Assembly (NCBI GenBank): GCA_026126305.1
Contig: JAHCJI010000003.1
Coordinates: 124,001 to 188,000, forward strand
DNA: 64,000 nt
Direction of reading: 5' to 3'
Origin: Phycisphaeraceae bacterium
GTDB lineage: Bacteria; Planctomycetota; Phycisphaerae; Phycisphaerales; UBA1924
The translations under genes were made by a program, and so were the position numbers. Of this stretch, positions 26,790 to 36,019 are shown piece after piece. Within the stretch, counting starts at the first letter, position 1; every line of letters starts with the position of its first letter. The notes under the pieces are model-generated. The model had not been told where the DNA came from, searched no databases, and saw only the letters and a program-made list of their open reading frames with translations.

Positions 26790-28199
26790 TCACCAAGTCT
26801 CGCCCCGCTGGCGAAGCGTGTTCTGAGCATCCTCATTTCCCGCTCGCGCGGCCCTTCGAAGCCACTCCACGCCCTCGGCCTCGTTCTGTTCAACACCCAT
26901 TCCAAAGATCATGGCCCCTCCAAGCAAATACATTGCTCCCGTATGGCCTTGAGTCGAAGCCCGTCGAAGCCAAACAACCGCCTCGCGTTCATCCTTGTCC
27001 ACGCCGATACCTGAGAACAAGAAGGCACCCAGGAGAAACATGCCTTCTACATCGCCACCTTCCGCAGCTCTACGGAACCACTGCGCTCCTTCGGCCTCAT
27101 CCTTGGCGATACCACGTCCAGTCGCAAGCATCTTGCCAAGGCTGGTCATGGCGCTTATTATGCCTTCCTCGGCGGCACTCCGGTACCACCGCACTGCTGC
27201 GACTTCGTCCTTTGATACGCCGTGGCCACTTTCAAGCATAAGTGCAAGATTGAACATCGCCCCTGCGATGCCCTGCTCAGCCGCACTTCGATACCACCGT
27301 ACCGCCTCGACTTTGTCGGTTGCTGCGCCACGGCCATTCGCAAGCATCATTCCAAGGTTGACCATAGCATGAGCATTGCCTTGTTCGGCGGCGCTTCGAT
27401 ACCACCGTACGGCTCCGGCTTCGTCCTTCGAGCCGCCACGACCGCTGTCGAGCATGACGCCGAGGTTGAACATAGCGTCCACACTGCCTTCTTCAGAAGC
27501 GAATCGGTACCATCGGACTGCTTCGGATTCATTTCTTGGCACGCCAAAGCCGCTAGCGTATGATTGGCCAACTACAAACACGGCTTTTGTGCGATCATCA
27601 GAGGGCCGCTGCCCAGCTATACGTTGTGAAGAAGAGTAGAGAATCAAGAATGTCTCTCGATTGCCTTTGATCGCATCGATCCGCTCCGACGCCCCAAGCA
27701 AGTCCAGCGACGCCATGAGTTGCAGCAGTTCCGTGTCCTCGTGCCAATCCGGCCGCAACCGCCCGATGGCCTCGAACGCCAGCGCGGCATCATCCCCGTC
27801 CTTGAGCGCGGCGGCGATCGTGCCCAGCGTCTGCCACGCCCGCACGTCCTCCAGGCGAGGATCGACCATGACCCGCACCAGCCGCTCACGAGCCCGGCGC
27901 ATTGTCTCGGCCGACGCCTGTGCGTCGGTCTCGAGTCGCGCCTGCGCGATGAGCTGCTCGGCCGCGGCTACAGCGAGCGCCACGTCGCGGGCCGTGGGCT
28001 GGGTAAGGGTCGGCGCCTCGGAAGGCTCGCCCTGTTCCTGACCGGTCGCCTCTTGCCCGCCATACGCGTGGCACGTGAGGCCAACGATGGCGAGCATCGC
28101 TAACACCGTGGCCAGGCCACGCCACCCTTGGCCCTGATTCAAGCCGCCGATGTTATTGATGGATACGCCAGTTCGACTGCGAGTTATTCGAGAAGCCAC
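26790..28199 (-). CDS. Exported Sel1-repeat (SLR) protein
   Basis: A 469-residue protein with a GTG start at 28199, chosen because AGGAGG sits 5 nt upstream and a signal or anchor segment (GLATVLAMLAIVGLTCHAYG) follows. The first half is helical and TPR-like (RAWQTLGTIAAALKDGDDAALAFEAIG). From about residue 215 there are seven Sel1-like repeats of about 36 residues with the pattern EAVRWYRSAAEQGxxxAMxNLGxMLxxGxGxxKD. SLR proteins act as scaffolds in signalling or envelope processes. GC content is lower than the surroundings and the neighbour is the DUF2971 gene 180 nt downstream. A GC-rich hairpin near 26720-26736 may end the transcript. Confidence 0.85.
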   Translation of the reverse strand: MASRITRSRTGVSINNIGGLNQGQGWRGLATVLAMLAIVGLTCHAYGGQEATGQEQGEPSEAPTLTQPTARDVALAVAAAEQLIAQARLETDAQASAETMRRARERLVRVMVDPRLEDVRAWQTLGTIAAALKDGDDAALAFEAIGRLRPDWHEDTELLQLMASLDLLGASERIDAIKGNRETFLILYSSSQRIAGQRPSDDRTKAVFVVGQSYASGFGVPRNESEAVRWYRFASEEGSVDAMFNLGVMLDSGRGGSKDEAGAVRWYRSAAEQGNAHAMVNLGMMLANGRGAATDKVEAVRWYRSAAEQGIAGAMFNLALMLESGHGVSKDEVAAVRWYRSAAEEGIISAMTSLGKMLATGRGIAKDEAEGAQWFRRAAEGGDVEGMFLLGAFLFSGIGVDKDEREAVVWLRRASTQGHTGAMYLLGGAMIFGMGVEQNEAEGVEWLRRAARAGNEDAQNTLRQRGETW

Positions 28200-28569
28200 G
28201 CCCACCTCCTGATCCGCGGGCGTTGGAGCATCGCCCACACCCTGCGATAGGCCCAAACGCTCGCTTGCGTTGCGAGGGATCATTGGCGGCACGTGCGGCA
28301 GGGGTACGGTGTGAAGCCCGCTGAGGAGGTCGCAAGCCCCCCTCCCGCGCCCCGCCGATCCCGCCCGCCAAGCCGAGCCCCTTCCACGGCTTGCGCCGCC
28401 CAGGCTCGCCGGGCGGCCCGGGACGCGGCCCCCGGCGTCCCACCACCCCCGCCACCAGGAACACCACCACGCTCCCCACGCCCATCACCGCGGCGGCCAG
28501 CAGGACGACCTGGAGGCAGCCCGAGCAGCCGAGCTTGTCGGTGGGGTCGGGCGGGCGGTGGAGTCGCAT
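28153..28569 (-). CDS. Possible small single-pass membrane protein
   Basis: A 138-residue reading from the ATG at 28569 (MRLHRPPDPTDKLGCSGCLQ). It has a strong membrane segment (VVLLAAAVMGVGSVVVFLVA, about residues 21-43), then a Gly/Arg/Pro-rich tail of low complexity. Its end overlaps the start of the Sel1 gene by 47 nt in another frame, which is unusual and lowers confidence. The CxxC before the membrane segment is notable. It could also be a chance GC-rich frame. Confidence 0.4.
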   Translation of the reverse strand: MRLHRPPDPTDKLGCSGCLQVVLLAAAVMGVGSVVVFLVAGVVGRRGPRPGPPGEPGRRKPWKGLGLAGGIGGAREGGLRPPQRASHRTPAARAANDPSQRKRAFGPIAGCGRCSNARGSGGGRGFSNNSQSNWRIHQ

Positions 28570-28768
28570 GGGGGAGGGTACGGGGTATAGAAGACCCCTC
28601 ACCCCGGCCCTCTCCCCCTCCGGGTGCAGACCAGTCCGGGGCGAGGGGGCCGGAGGACCGAGAACCCGGGCACCCCGGGCGCGTCTGGCACGACCCGCCC
28701 AGAACCACCGCAGAGAGCACGTCCGATACAAAAACCGCCCTGGCGCCCCCGCGAGGAGTTTGGAGCGT

Positions 28769-29083
28769 GCTCCGAGCGGCTCGGATTGCGCTCCGAGCGA
28801 CTCGGATTGCGCTCCGAGCGGCTCGGATTACGCTCCGAGTGACTCGGAGTACGCTCCGAGCGGCTCGGAGTACGCTCCGAGTGACTCGGATTGCGCTCCG
28901 AGTGACTCGGCGTACGCTCCGAGCGGCTCGGAGCACGCCCCGAGCGACTCGGATTACGCTCCGAGCGGCTGGGAGCACGCTCCGGATGGCCCGGCGTACG
29001 CCCCGCGTGGCTCGGAGCACGCCACCAGGCGCTGGGTGGACGGCCCGAGCGGCTCGGGGCGTGCTCCCGACGGGGTACGGCCT
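28769..29083. repeat. Array of fifteen 21-bp tandem repeats
   Basis: Units begin at 28769 and recur every 21 bp without slippage through 29063. The consensus is GCTCCGAGYGRCTCGGAKTRC; the last four units are increasingly degenerate. Each unit contains an inverted repeat TCCGAG-NNN-CTCGGA. The unit is three heptamers long and exactly two helical turns. Reading frames stay open through the array and would give 7-residue repeats, but no start, ribosome site or plausible protein goes with them. It sits in a 900-nt gene-poor gap. Confidence 0.93.
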
Positions 29084-29128
29084 GCCGAAGGCGGATGAAC
29101 CCTCGCGCCGCGGTGGCCGGGCGCCTCT

Positions 29129-29325
29129 TTCCCGATTCCCGATTGCCAGCTCCCGATGCCCGATGCCCGCAGGAGCCTCTGACCAATTGCCCATTGCCCA
29201 TTCCCAATTGCCAAACGGGCGTTCTTGTGGCACTCGGCACTCGGCACTCGGCACTCGGCACTCGGCAATCGGCCCGGTCCTAAGTCTTTCTAATCCCCAA
29301 TCCCCAATCCCGAATGCCTAACCCA
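29129..29325. repeat. Heptanucleotide repeat island with several sub-blocks
   Basis: Four 7-bp blocks are visible. 29129-29170: TTCCCGA x2, TTGCCAG, CTCCCGA, TGCCCGA, TGCCCGC. 29185-29212: AATTGCC, CATTGCC, CATTCCC, AATTGCC. 29229-29270: GGCACTC x5, GGCAATC. 29291-29318: TAATCCC, CAATCCC x2, GAATGCC. The units share the degenerate heptamer seen at 22212-22342. The remaining gap up to 29466 holds no recognisable gene. Confidence 0.88.
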
Positions 29326-29466
29326 AAACCCCCAACAGGCAATCCGTCAGCGGCTCCGAAGCGCCAGATCGCAGGTGTGGCGTGGAACATGGGCGCGGCG
29401 GGCGGGCCGAGGGGTTTCCTGGCCTCGCTCGCCCGACGCTTCGGACGGTTGGCTATCGTCCTTGTC

Positions 29467-30366
29467 ATGACCCGACCGACTTCCCGAGCCGCGCTCGCCC
29501 AGGAGGCTCGCGCGGTCTTGCCCGGCCACCAGCACGCGTACCGGGGGCTTGCCGAACTGGACGAGGCCACGCTCTACCGACGCCGGGAGGGCGTGTTCTT
29601 GGTCTTGGCCGGGCTGTTCTTAGCCTCGCTGGCGATGCTCAATATCCTGGGCATCAGCCGGTTCATCAAGCTGGGCGAGGCGACGCTGGGCTCGGGCCCC
29701 GACGCCCTTACGCTGACCTTCGCCGTGGCCGTGGGCGTCCTGCCCTACCCCATCACGTTCTTGTGTACCGACTTCATCAGCGAGCTCTACGGCCGGGCCC
29801 GGGCGGGCGCCGTGGTGTGGATGGGGCTGGTGGTCAACGGCTGGGTGGTGGGGGTGCTGTGGGTGGGCGGGCTGCTGCCGGGCTTCGAGGCGGTGGACCC
29901 GGCCAGCGGCGAACTGGTGCGCGACGCGGCGGGCCGGCTGCCGGTGTTCTTCGAGATCCGATCGCTGGCCTTCGCGGCGGTGCTGGCGTCGATGATCGCG
30001 TACCTGGTGGCCCAGCTGGTGGACGTGCACGTGTTCCACTTCTGGAAGCGGCTGACCAACGGGCGGCACCTGTGGCTGCGCAACAACGGCAGCACGCTGG
30101 TGAGCCAGCTTGTGGACACGGTGGCGGTGATCCTGATTACCTACTTTATCGCCAGGGGCCTGCCCGTGGACGAGGGCAAGGCCATCGCCCCGCAGCTGCT
30201 GCTCTTCGTGGCCACGGGCTACGCCTTCAAGGTGGCGGCGGCGCTGCTGGATACCGTGCCGTTCTATGTTGGGAGCCGGTGGCTGGCCCGCTTCCTGCGG
30301 CTGCCCCCGCCCGGGGCGCTGGCCCCGCCCAGCCCGGCCGCGGCGGTGGGGGCTGGCGTTGGATAA
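29467..30366 (+). CDS. Queuosine precursor transporter (YhhQ/DUF165, VUT family)
   Basis: A 299-residue membrane protein with its start at the ATG at 29467 (MTRPTSRAALAQEARAVLP). Family hallmarks are LPYPITFLCTDFISELYGRARA, a conserved acidic/aromatic segment, LAFAAVLASMIAYLVAQLVD followed by VFHFWKRLT, and LRNNGSTLVSQLVDT. About six or seven membrane spans are visible. Known members import the queuosine precursors preQ0, preQ1 or queuine. The roughly 40-residue cytoplasmic N-terminus and the Pro/Ala-rich C-terminus are extra. No que genes are nearby. Confidence 0.9.
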   Translation: MTRPTSRAALAQEARAVLPGHQHAYRGLAELDEATLYRRREGVFLVLAGLFLASLAMLNILGISRFIKLGEATLGSGPDALTLTFAVAVGVLPYPITFLCTDFISELYGRARAGAVVWMGLVVNGWVVGVLWVGGLLPGFEAVDPASGELVRDAAGRLPVFFEIRSLAFAAVLASMIAYLVAQLVDVHVFHFWKRLTNGRHLWLRNNGSTLVSQLVDTVAVILITYFIARGLPVDEGKAIAPQLLLFVATGYAFKVAAALLDTVPFYVGSRWLARFLRLPPPGALAPPSPAAAVGAGVG

Positions 30367-30402
30367 GGTTGGCCGTTGGTTGCCCTTGCCACGGAGGTTG
30401 TG

Positions 30403-33051
30403 ATGCGTGTGCTCGCCGCTGTTGTTGTGTGCCTTTCGATCTGCCTGCACGCGTCGCATGCCCGGGGGCAGATGACGCTGGGGGCCTCGGACGTTTCGAG
30501 CGACCCGAGCCTGGCGTACGACTACTTCGGCGGCCTGCGCTTCGACCCGGCCATCCCCACGCCCGAGGCGACCCTTGGCTACCGCATCGGCGAGCGCTTC
30601 ACCCGCCACCACGACCGTGTCGAGTACTGCAAAGCGCTGGCCGCCGCCAGCGACCGCGTCCGCTTTGCCGAGTATGGCCGCAGCCACCAGGGCCGCCCGC
30701 TGGTGCTGCTGACGATCTCGAGCCCGGCGAACCTGGCGCGGCTCGATGAGATCCTGTCGGCCAACGCGCAGCTGCGCGACGACGCGGGCCTGAGCGACGC
30801 CCGCCGGCGGGAGATCGTCGAGGACACGCCCACGATCCTGTGGTACAGCTTCGGCGTGCATGGCAACGAGGCCAGTTGCGGCGAGGTGGCGATGCAGTTC
30901 GCCTACACGCTGGCGGCGGCGGTCAACGACCAGGTCGCCGACATCCTGGACAACTGCGTGATCGTCGTCGACCCGCAACTGAACCCCGACGGGCAGATGC
31001 GCTACGTGTCGTGGTTCGAGAACGCCGTGGGCTATGGCCCGGCCAGCGGTCCCAACGCCAACCCCAACGCCTTCGAGCATCAGGAGCCCTGGCCCGGCGG
31101 GCGCAGCAACCATTACCTGTTCGACCTCAACCGCGACTGGGTGTGGGGCGTGCACCCCGAGAGCAAGAGCCGCCTTGCGGTGTACCGCCGGTATCTGCCG
31201 CACCTGCACCTGGACTATCACGAGCAGGGGCACACGAGCCCCTACTTCTTTGGCGAGGGCGACACGCCCTACAACGTGAATATCCCCCAGGACACCAAGG
31301 ACTGGATCAAGCTCTTCGGGCGCGCCAACGCAAGGGCCTTCGACGAGCGCGGCATCGTCTACGCCACGCGGGAGCGATTCGATTACCTGTATCCGGGCTA
31401 CGGCAAGGTGCTGCCCACCTACCACGGCGCGGTGGGGCTGTTGCTCGAAAAGGCCGGCCACGGGCGCGCCGGGCTGGCCATCGAGGTGAGCGACCAGTAC
31501 ACGCTGACGCTGGCCGAGCGCGTGCGCGACCACTTCGTGACGGCGATGAACTACGCCGAGGTCTCGGCGGCCAATCGTCGGGGGCAGCTGGAGCGGTTCG
31601 CCAAGTTCTGGAGCGACGCGCGGGCGGCCCGGGGCCCGGGGCCCAAGGCCTTTGCCATCGCCAGCGACAACGACCCGGCGGTGCTCAAGAAGCTGTGGGA
31701 CTTTTGCCTGATGCACGGCATCGAGGTGGGCCGCCTGACGGGCAACCTGACCACCAGCGCCTTTGCGACCTATGACACGGGCGAGGTGGTCGATGGGCTC
31801 GAGTTGCCCTCGGGCACGTGGGTGATCGACGCCCGCCAGCCGATGGGCAACCTGGTCCGTGCGATGTTCGAGCGTGTGACCGAGGTGGAGAACCCGGACA
31901 CCTACGACATCACGGCGTGGAGCCTGCCCGTCAGTTTTGGCTTGGCGGCATGGTGGAGCGATGCGCCGCTGGACGCCCGGGTCGAGACCGTGACCCGCTA
32001 CGCGCCGCCCGCGGCCAGGATGACCGGGAGCGGTGGCGTGGCGTTGCTGATCGACTCGGCCCAGCACAACTTCCCCGTGGCCGTGGGCCGGGCGGTGGCG
32101 CACGACCTGTTCTGCCGCGTGCTTGGTGGCACGGTGGAGGTCGACGGCAAGCGCTTCGAGAAGGGCAGCCTGCTGGTACACGTCATCCGCAACCCCGACC
32201 GCGACCTGGACGCGTTCGTGCGCGAGGTGCTGGCCTCGGGCGTGAGCGTGCACCGTGCCAGCGAGGGCTTTGCCGCCAGCGGCCCGCACCTGGGCAACAA
32301 CGCCAACCCCATCATGCGGATGCCCAAGGTGCTGCTGGTGACCGGCAGCGGCACCGACAGCCTCAGCGCGGGCCACCACTGGCACATGCTGGACATCAAC
32401 TTCCCCTTCCCGCACACACGCATCGACACGGGCACGCTGGGCCGGATGGACCTGACCGGCTCCAGCGTCCTCGTCTTGCCGTCCATGAGCGGGCTGTCCA
32501 CCAGCACGGCCGAACGCGTCCGCGAGTGGGTTCGCGGCGGCGGGGCGGTGGTGGCCAGCGAGAGTGCCGCCGCGTGGGCCCTGCGCGAGATCGTCCAGGC
32601 CGAGGCCCAGCGCGAGCAACGCCCCAATCGACCCGAAGAGGCTAAGCCCAATACCCGCACGTGGGAAGAGCGGCGTCAGCTCGGGATCGATCGCCGGGTG
32701 GCCGGTGCGATGGCGCTGACACGACTGGACCTGTCGCACCCGCTGACGGCGGGCGTGCGCGACGGGCACGACGCCCTGGGCGTGATCGTCCGCGGCGTGC
32801 GCGAGTTGCCGATGCGCGACGACGCCCACGTCGTGGCCCGGTATGACGCGAACCAGCCCATCATCTCCGGGCCGGTGAACGACGCCAACAAGGAGCGTCT
32901 GGCCGGCTCGCCCTTTATCATCCACCACCGCGTGGGCAGCGGGTCGGTGATTGTGTTCACCGAAGACGTGACCATCCGCGGCTTCCACCACGCCGGCATG
33001 CGTCTGCTGATGAACGCGATCATCTACGGGCCGACGCTCTCGCGGTTCTGA
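30403..33051 (+). CDS. Exported M14-family zinc carboxypeptidase
   Basis: An 882-residue protein. The ATG at 30403 has GGAGG about 6 nt upstream and a signal peptide ending near ASHARGQ. The peptidase M14 domain covers about residues 60-390. Zinc ligands are HGNE (His153, Glu156) and His273 in DYHEQGH; the substrate-binding DPQLNPDGQMRY and FDLNRDWVW lie between. The C-terminal 300 residues contain a class I amidotransferase-like or ThuA-like fold (KVLLVTGSGTDSL, VLVLPSMSGLSTSTAERVREW, GGAVVASESAAAW), probably non-catalytic. Large M14 proteins of this layout are common in Bacteroidetes and planctomycetes and digest peptides outside the cytoplasm. Confidence 0.92.
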   Translation: MRVLAAVVVCLSICLHASHARGQMTLGASDVSSDPSLAYDYFGGLRFDPAIPTPEATLGYRIGERFTRHHDRVEYCKALAAASDRVRFAEYGRSHQGRPLVLLTISSPANLARLDEILSANAQLRDDAGLSDARRREIVEDTPTILWYSFGVHGNEASCGEVAMQFAYTLAAAVNDQVADILDNCVIVVDPQLNPDGQMRYVSWFENAVGYGPASGPNANPNAFEHQEPWPGGRSNHYLFDLNRDWVWGVHPESKSRLAVYRRYLPHLHLDYHEQGHTSPYFFGEGDTPYNVNIPQDTKDWIKLFGRANARAFDERGIVYATRERFDYLYPGYGKVLPTYHGAVGLLLEKAGHGRAGLAIEVSDQYTLTLAERVRDHFVTAMNYAEVSAANRRGQLERFAKFWSDARAARGPGPKAFAIASDNDPAVLKKLWDFCLMHGIEVGRLTGNLTTSAFATYDTGEVVDGLELPSGTWVIDARQPMGNLVRAMFERVTEVENPDTYDITAWSLPVSFGLAAWWSDAPLDARVETVTRYAPPAARMTGSGGVALLIDSAQHNFPVAVGRAVAHDLFCRVLGGTVEVDGKRFEKGSLLVHVIRNPDRDLDAFVREVLASGVSVHRASEGFAASGPHLGNNANPIMRMPKVLLVTGSGTDSLSAGHHWHMLDINFPFPHTRIDTGTLGRMDLTGSSVLVLPSMSGLSTSTAERVREWVRGGGAVVASESAAAWALREIVQAEAQREQRPNRPEEAKPNTRTWEERRQLGIDRRVAGAMALTRLDLSHPLTAGVRDGHDALGVIVRGVRELPMRDDAHVVARYDANQPIISGPVNDANKERLAGSPFIIHHRVGSGSVIVFTEDVTIRGFHHAGMRLLMNAIIYGPTLSRF

Positions 33052-33064
33052 ATCCTGATGGAAC

Positions 33065-34531
33065 TCAGCCCTCGGGCTCGGTCATGCTCCGAGCGTCGAG
33101 CAGGCGGTCCAGTTCGTCCTTGGTCAGCACGTTCTTGGCCTGGGCCACTTGGCGCACGGTCTGGCCTGTGGCGTAGGCCTCCTTGGCGATGGCGGCGGCG
33201 TTGTCGTAGCCGATGACCGGGGCGAGGCTGGTACACATGGCCAGACTTCCCTCGATGAGGGCCGCGCAACGCTGCTCGTCGGGTTCGAGCCCCTCGACGA
33301 GGTTGGTGCGGAACACGTCGCTCGCGTTGGCCAGCAGGTCGATGGAGTCGAGCACGTTGGCGGCCATGACGGGCATGGCGACGTTGAGGTCCAGCAGGCT
33401 GCCGATGCCGCCCAGCCCGCCCATGGTGACGGCCGCGTCGTTGCCCACGACCTGGCAGCAGACCATGATGACCGCTTCGCAGATGACCGGGTTGACCTTG
33501 CCGGGCATGATGCTCGATCCGGGCTGGACGGCGGGCAGTTTCAGTTCGCCGATGCCGCAGCGCGGGCCGCTGCCCAGCCAGCGGATGTCGTTGGCGATCT
33601 TGCTGAGGCTGACGGCGATCGTGCGAAGGTGGCCGCTGGTTTCGACGAAGGCGTCCTTGGCGTGCTGGGCCTCGAAGTGGTTCTCGGCCTCGCGGAAGGC
33701 GCAGCCCGTGGCGGTGCTGAGTTCCTTGGCCACCAGCGAGCCAAAGCGGGCGTGGGTGTTGATGCCCGTGCCTACGGCGGTGCCGCCCAGGGGTAATTCG
33801 GCGAGGGTTTCCAGGGCGCGTTCCAGACGCTTTTGCCCCTGGCGAAGTTGGCGTGCGTAGCCGCTGAACTCCTGGCCCAGGCGGATGGGCGTGGCGTCTT
33901 GCAGGTGGGTGCGGCCGATCTTGACGACGTGGTCCCAGGCGGTGGCCTTGGCTTCGAGGGCGGCGGCGAGGCGGTCGAGCGCGGGCAACAGGTGGTGCTT
34001 GATGGCCACCGCGGCGGCGACGTGCATGGCGGTGGGGAAGGTGTCGTTGGAAGACTGCCCGTAGTTGGCGTGGTCGTTGGGGTGAACGCCGCCCGCGTCG
34101 AGGTAGGCCTGGTCCTTGGAGCTGCCGATGGGCGCGCCGCGTTCGAGGCAAACGAGGTTGGCGATGACCTCGTTGGCGTTCATGTTGGTGCTGGTGCCGC
34201 TGCCGGTCTGGAAGATATCGACGGGGAAGTGTCGTTCGAGCCCGCCGTGGTCTTTGAGGCCTTCGGTGATGGCGCGGCAGGCGCGTTCGATGGCGGCGGC
34301 GCGGTCCTTGTCGAGCAGGCCTAGTTCCGCGTTGGAGCGGGCGCAGGCTGCCTTGAGCATGCCGTAGGCGCGGATGATGGCCATGGGCACCGGCCGGCCG
34401 CTGATTGGAAAGTTGAGCACCGCGCGCTGGGTGCTGGCGCCATAGAGCACGTCGGCGGGCACCTCCATGGGGCCCATCGAGTCTTTTTCGGTGCGGGTTT
34501 TTGAGGCGGTCAGCGTGCTCGTGGGAGACAT
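33065..34531 (-). CDS. fumC: Class II fumarate hydratase
   Basis: A 488-residue TCA-cycle enzyme that interconverts fumarate and malate. The ATG at 34531 has AGGAG 6 nt upstream; the long upstream extension is rejected. Signatures are PADVLYGASTQRAVLNFPISG, FQTGSGTSTNMNANEVIAN, the HPNDHANYGQSSND block, and the family pattern GSSIMPGKVNP. The NTHARFG / GGTAVGTG segment and FPVDIFQTGSGT favour fumarase over aspartase. It converges on the M14 gene with 13 nt between stops. Confidence 0.97.
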   Translation of the reverse strand: MSPTSTLTASKTRTEKDSMGPMEVPADVLYGASTQRAVLNFPISGRPVPMAIIRAYGMLKAACARSNAELGLLDKDRAAAIERACRAITEGLKDHGGLERHFPVDIFQTGSGTSTNMNANEVIANLVCLERGAPIGSSKDQAYLDAGGVHPNDHANYGQSSNDTFPTAMHVAAAVAIKHHLLPALDRLAAALEAKATAWDHVVKIGRTHLQDATPIRLGQEFSGYARQLRQGQKRLERALETLAELPLGGTAVGTGINTHARFGSLVAKELSTATGCAFREAENHFEAQHAKDAFVETSGHLRTIAVSLSKIANDIRWLGSGPRCGIGELKLPAVQPGSSIMPGKVNPVICEAVIMVCCQVVGNDAAVTMGGLGGIGSLLDLNVAMPVMAANVLDSIDLLANASDVFRTNLVEGLEPDEQRCAALIEGSLAMCTSLAPVIGYDNAAAIAKEAYATGQTVRQVAQAKNVLTKDELDRLLDARSMTEPEG

Positions 34532-34697
34532 GGCAGCTCCTGAACGGGGTTGGTTTGGGTTCTTGGGCCCATCGTAGGTGCGACTTCGATCACTCCGGCC
34601 GCAACCCGGCGCTGCCCAGCCCGTACAGTCTCGTGGTGTCCGCCGGCCCATGCCGAGGCCCGCGACCCACGCACGCCCAGCCACCAAGGGGGCTTCC

Positions 34698-35999
34698 ATG
34701 GTTTCCATTCTCCGACTTGGGGCCGCCGTCGCGGCCGGCCTTGTGCTCGCCAGCACGTCTTTGGCCCAGAGCGTGATGCGTCAGGGCGACAGCCGCGATT
34801 GGACGCTGCGCTTCTATGCCAACATCCATGCCTGGCAAGACCCGGGCAGCCAGGAGACCCGTCGCGGTGCTTCGTATGACACTTGGGAGTTTGAGCAGGC
34901 CACGGTCGTGGTCCCTTGGCTCGAGCGCACCAGCATGCATCGCGTCGATACTTCACGCAGCACGCTGACGGTCCGTGTGGACGATCGAGACGCCGTCCCG
35001 GCACAGGCCAATCCCTTCCGCACCTTCAACAAGCAGCACGCTGGATCACGCTTTGCGGGCTTTGCCATCGGCCCGAGCAAGGCGCGAGAGATCGAGCTCG
35101 TCCTGACCATCCCCATGACCTCGTACGACGTGTTTCTCGACGACGAGCGGGCAAGGGCCATCGAGTGGCCAAGGGGCGACTGGCCCGAAGACGCCTTGAG
35201 CGCCCTGGAACCCCAGGTGGGCATCGAACTGGACCTGAGCGGCGAGCCCTACGAGGGGCTCGAGCGAGTGACGCAATCCATCGACAACCTCATCAAACGC
35301 CTGGGCACCGACCCAAAGAACGCACCGCCGTACCTGGTGGCCAAGTACCTGACCGGAGCGGTCTGGGCCCACCTTCAGATTGGGCGCAGCAACGGGCTGC
35401 ATACCTCGCGCACGGGCATGGTCGAGGGGCTGGACATCAGCGGCGTGCCCCTGACGTTCGTCAACCGCCGCGCCAACCCCTTCGAGACCTGCGCGCTGCT
35501 GGCGTACACCTTCCGACGGGCGGGCCTGCCCGCTCGTGTGGTCTTTGGCGTCATCGCCGATGTTCCCACCAAACGCGAAGACGTCATCACCCAGCGGACC
35601 CGTGGCAAGGGGACGTACGTCTGCTGGGTCGAGTTTGCCCTCGTCGAGCAGGGCCGCACGACATGGGTGCCCATCGATTTGAACAACATGATGACCTCCA
35701 GCAGCCGGGCCCCGGACATCAGCAACGTGGACGCGCTCGCACGACCGTGGGATGGCTTTGGCACGATCAAGAACAGCCGATACCTGGCACCCTTCTCGCA
35801 CCATGCCCACCCGCCCATGACGGTCAAGGCCTATGGCTCCCCCGGATTCTGGGGCATCTTCGCCACCCCCGCCGAGCCCTCGCGTGCCGAGCAGACCATC
35901 CGCTTCGACATCACCAGCACACCGGTGACCTCCGAGAGCCGCAACCCGGCACAGTCTCCCGCTGGTGAAGAACCCGCCCAGCCCCGACGCCGGCGTTGA
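34698..35999 (+). CDS. Exported transglutaminase-fold protein, catalytic His apparently lost
   Basis: A 433-residue protein with its start at the ATG at 34698 (MVSILRLGAAVAAGLVLAST) and a signal peptide ending near TSLAQS. The N-terminal half is a beta-rich transglutaminase-associated domain. The core follows: NPFETCALLAYTFRRAGLPARVV holds the nucleophile Cys (about residue 264), and WVPIDLNN holds the Asp. The segment that normally carries the His as H-x-W-V-E reads TYVCWVEF, with Val in the His position. It may be inactive, use another residue, or be a binding protein. The tail is Pro/Arg-rich. Confidence 0.82.
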   Translation: MVSILRLGAAVAAGLVLASTSLAQSVMRQGDSRDWTLRFYANIHAWQDPGSQETRRGASYDTWEFEQATVVVPWLERTSMHRVDTSRSTLTVRVDDRDAVPAQANPFRTFNKQHAGSRFAGFAIGPSKAREIELVLTIPMTSYDVFLDDERARAIEWPRGDWPEDALSALEPQVGIELDLSGEPYEGLERVTQSIDNLIKRLGTDPKNAPPYLVAKYLTGAVWAHLQIGRSNGLHTSRTGMVEGLDISGVPLTFVNRRANPFETCALLAYTFRRAGLPARVVFGVIADVPTKREDVITQRTRGKGTYVCWVEFALVEQGRTTWVPIDLNNMMTSSSRAPDISNVDALARPWDGFGTIKNSRYLAPFSHHAHPPMTVKAYGSPGFWGIFATPAEPSRAEQTIRFDITSTPVTSESRNPAQSPAGEEPAQPRRRR

Positions 36000-36019
36000 A
36001 CGTGCCCGTATGCTGGGGC

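Noticed and set aside
28769..29083. CRISPR array
   Set aside because: Units are contiguous 21-mers without unique spacers and no cas genes are nearby.
29620..32991. 1123-codon open frame on the minus strand
   Set aside because: It lies opposite the queuosine transporter and M14 peptidase genes, is rich in His/Gly/Arg/Gln, and has no family features; it is a GC-rich antisense shadow.
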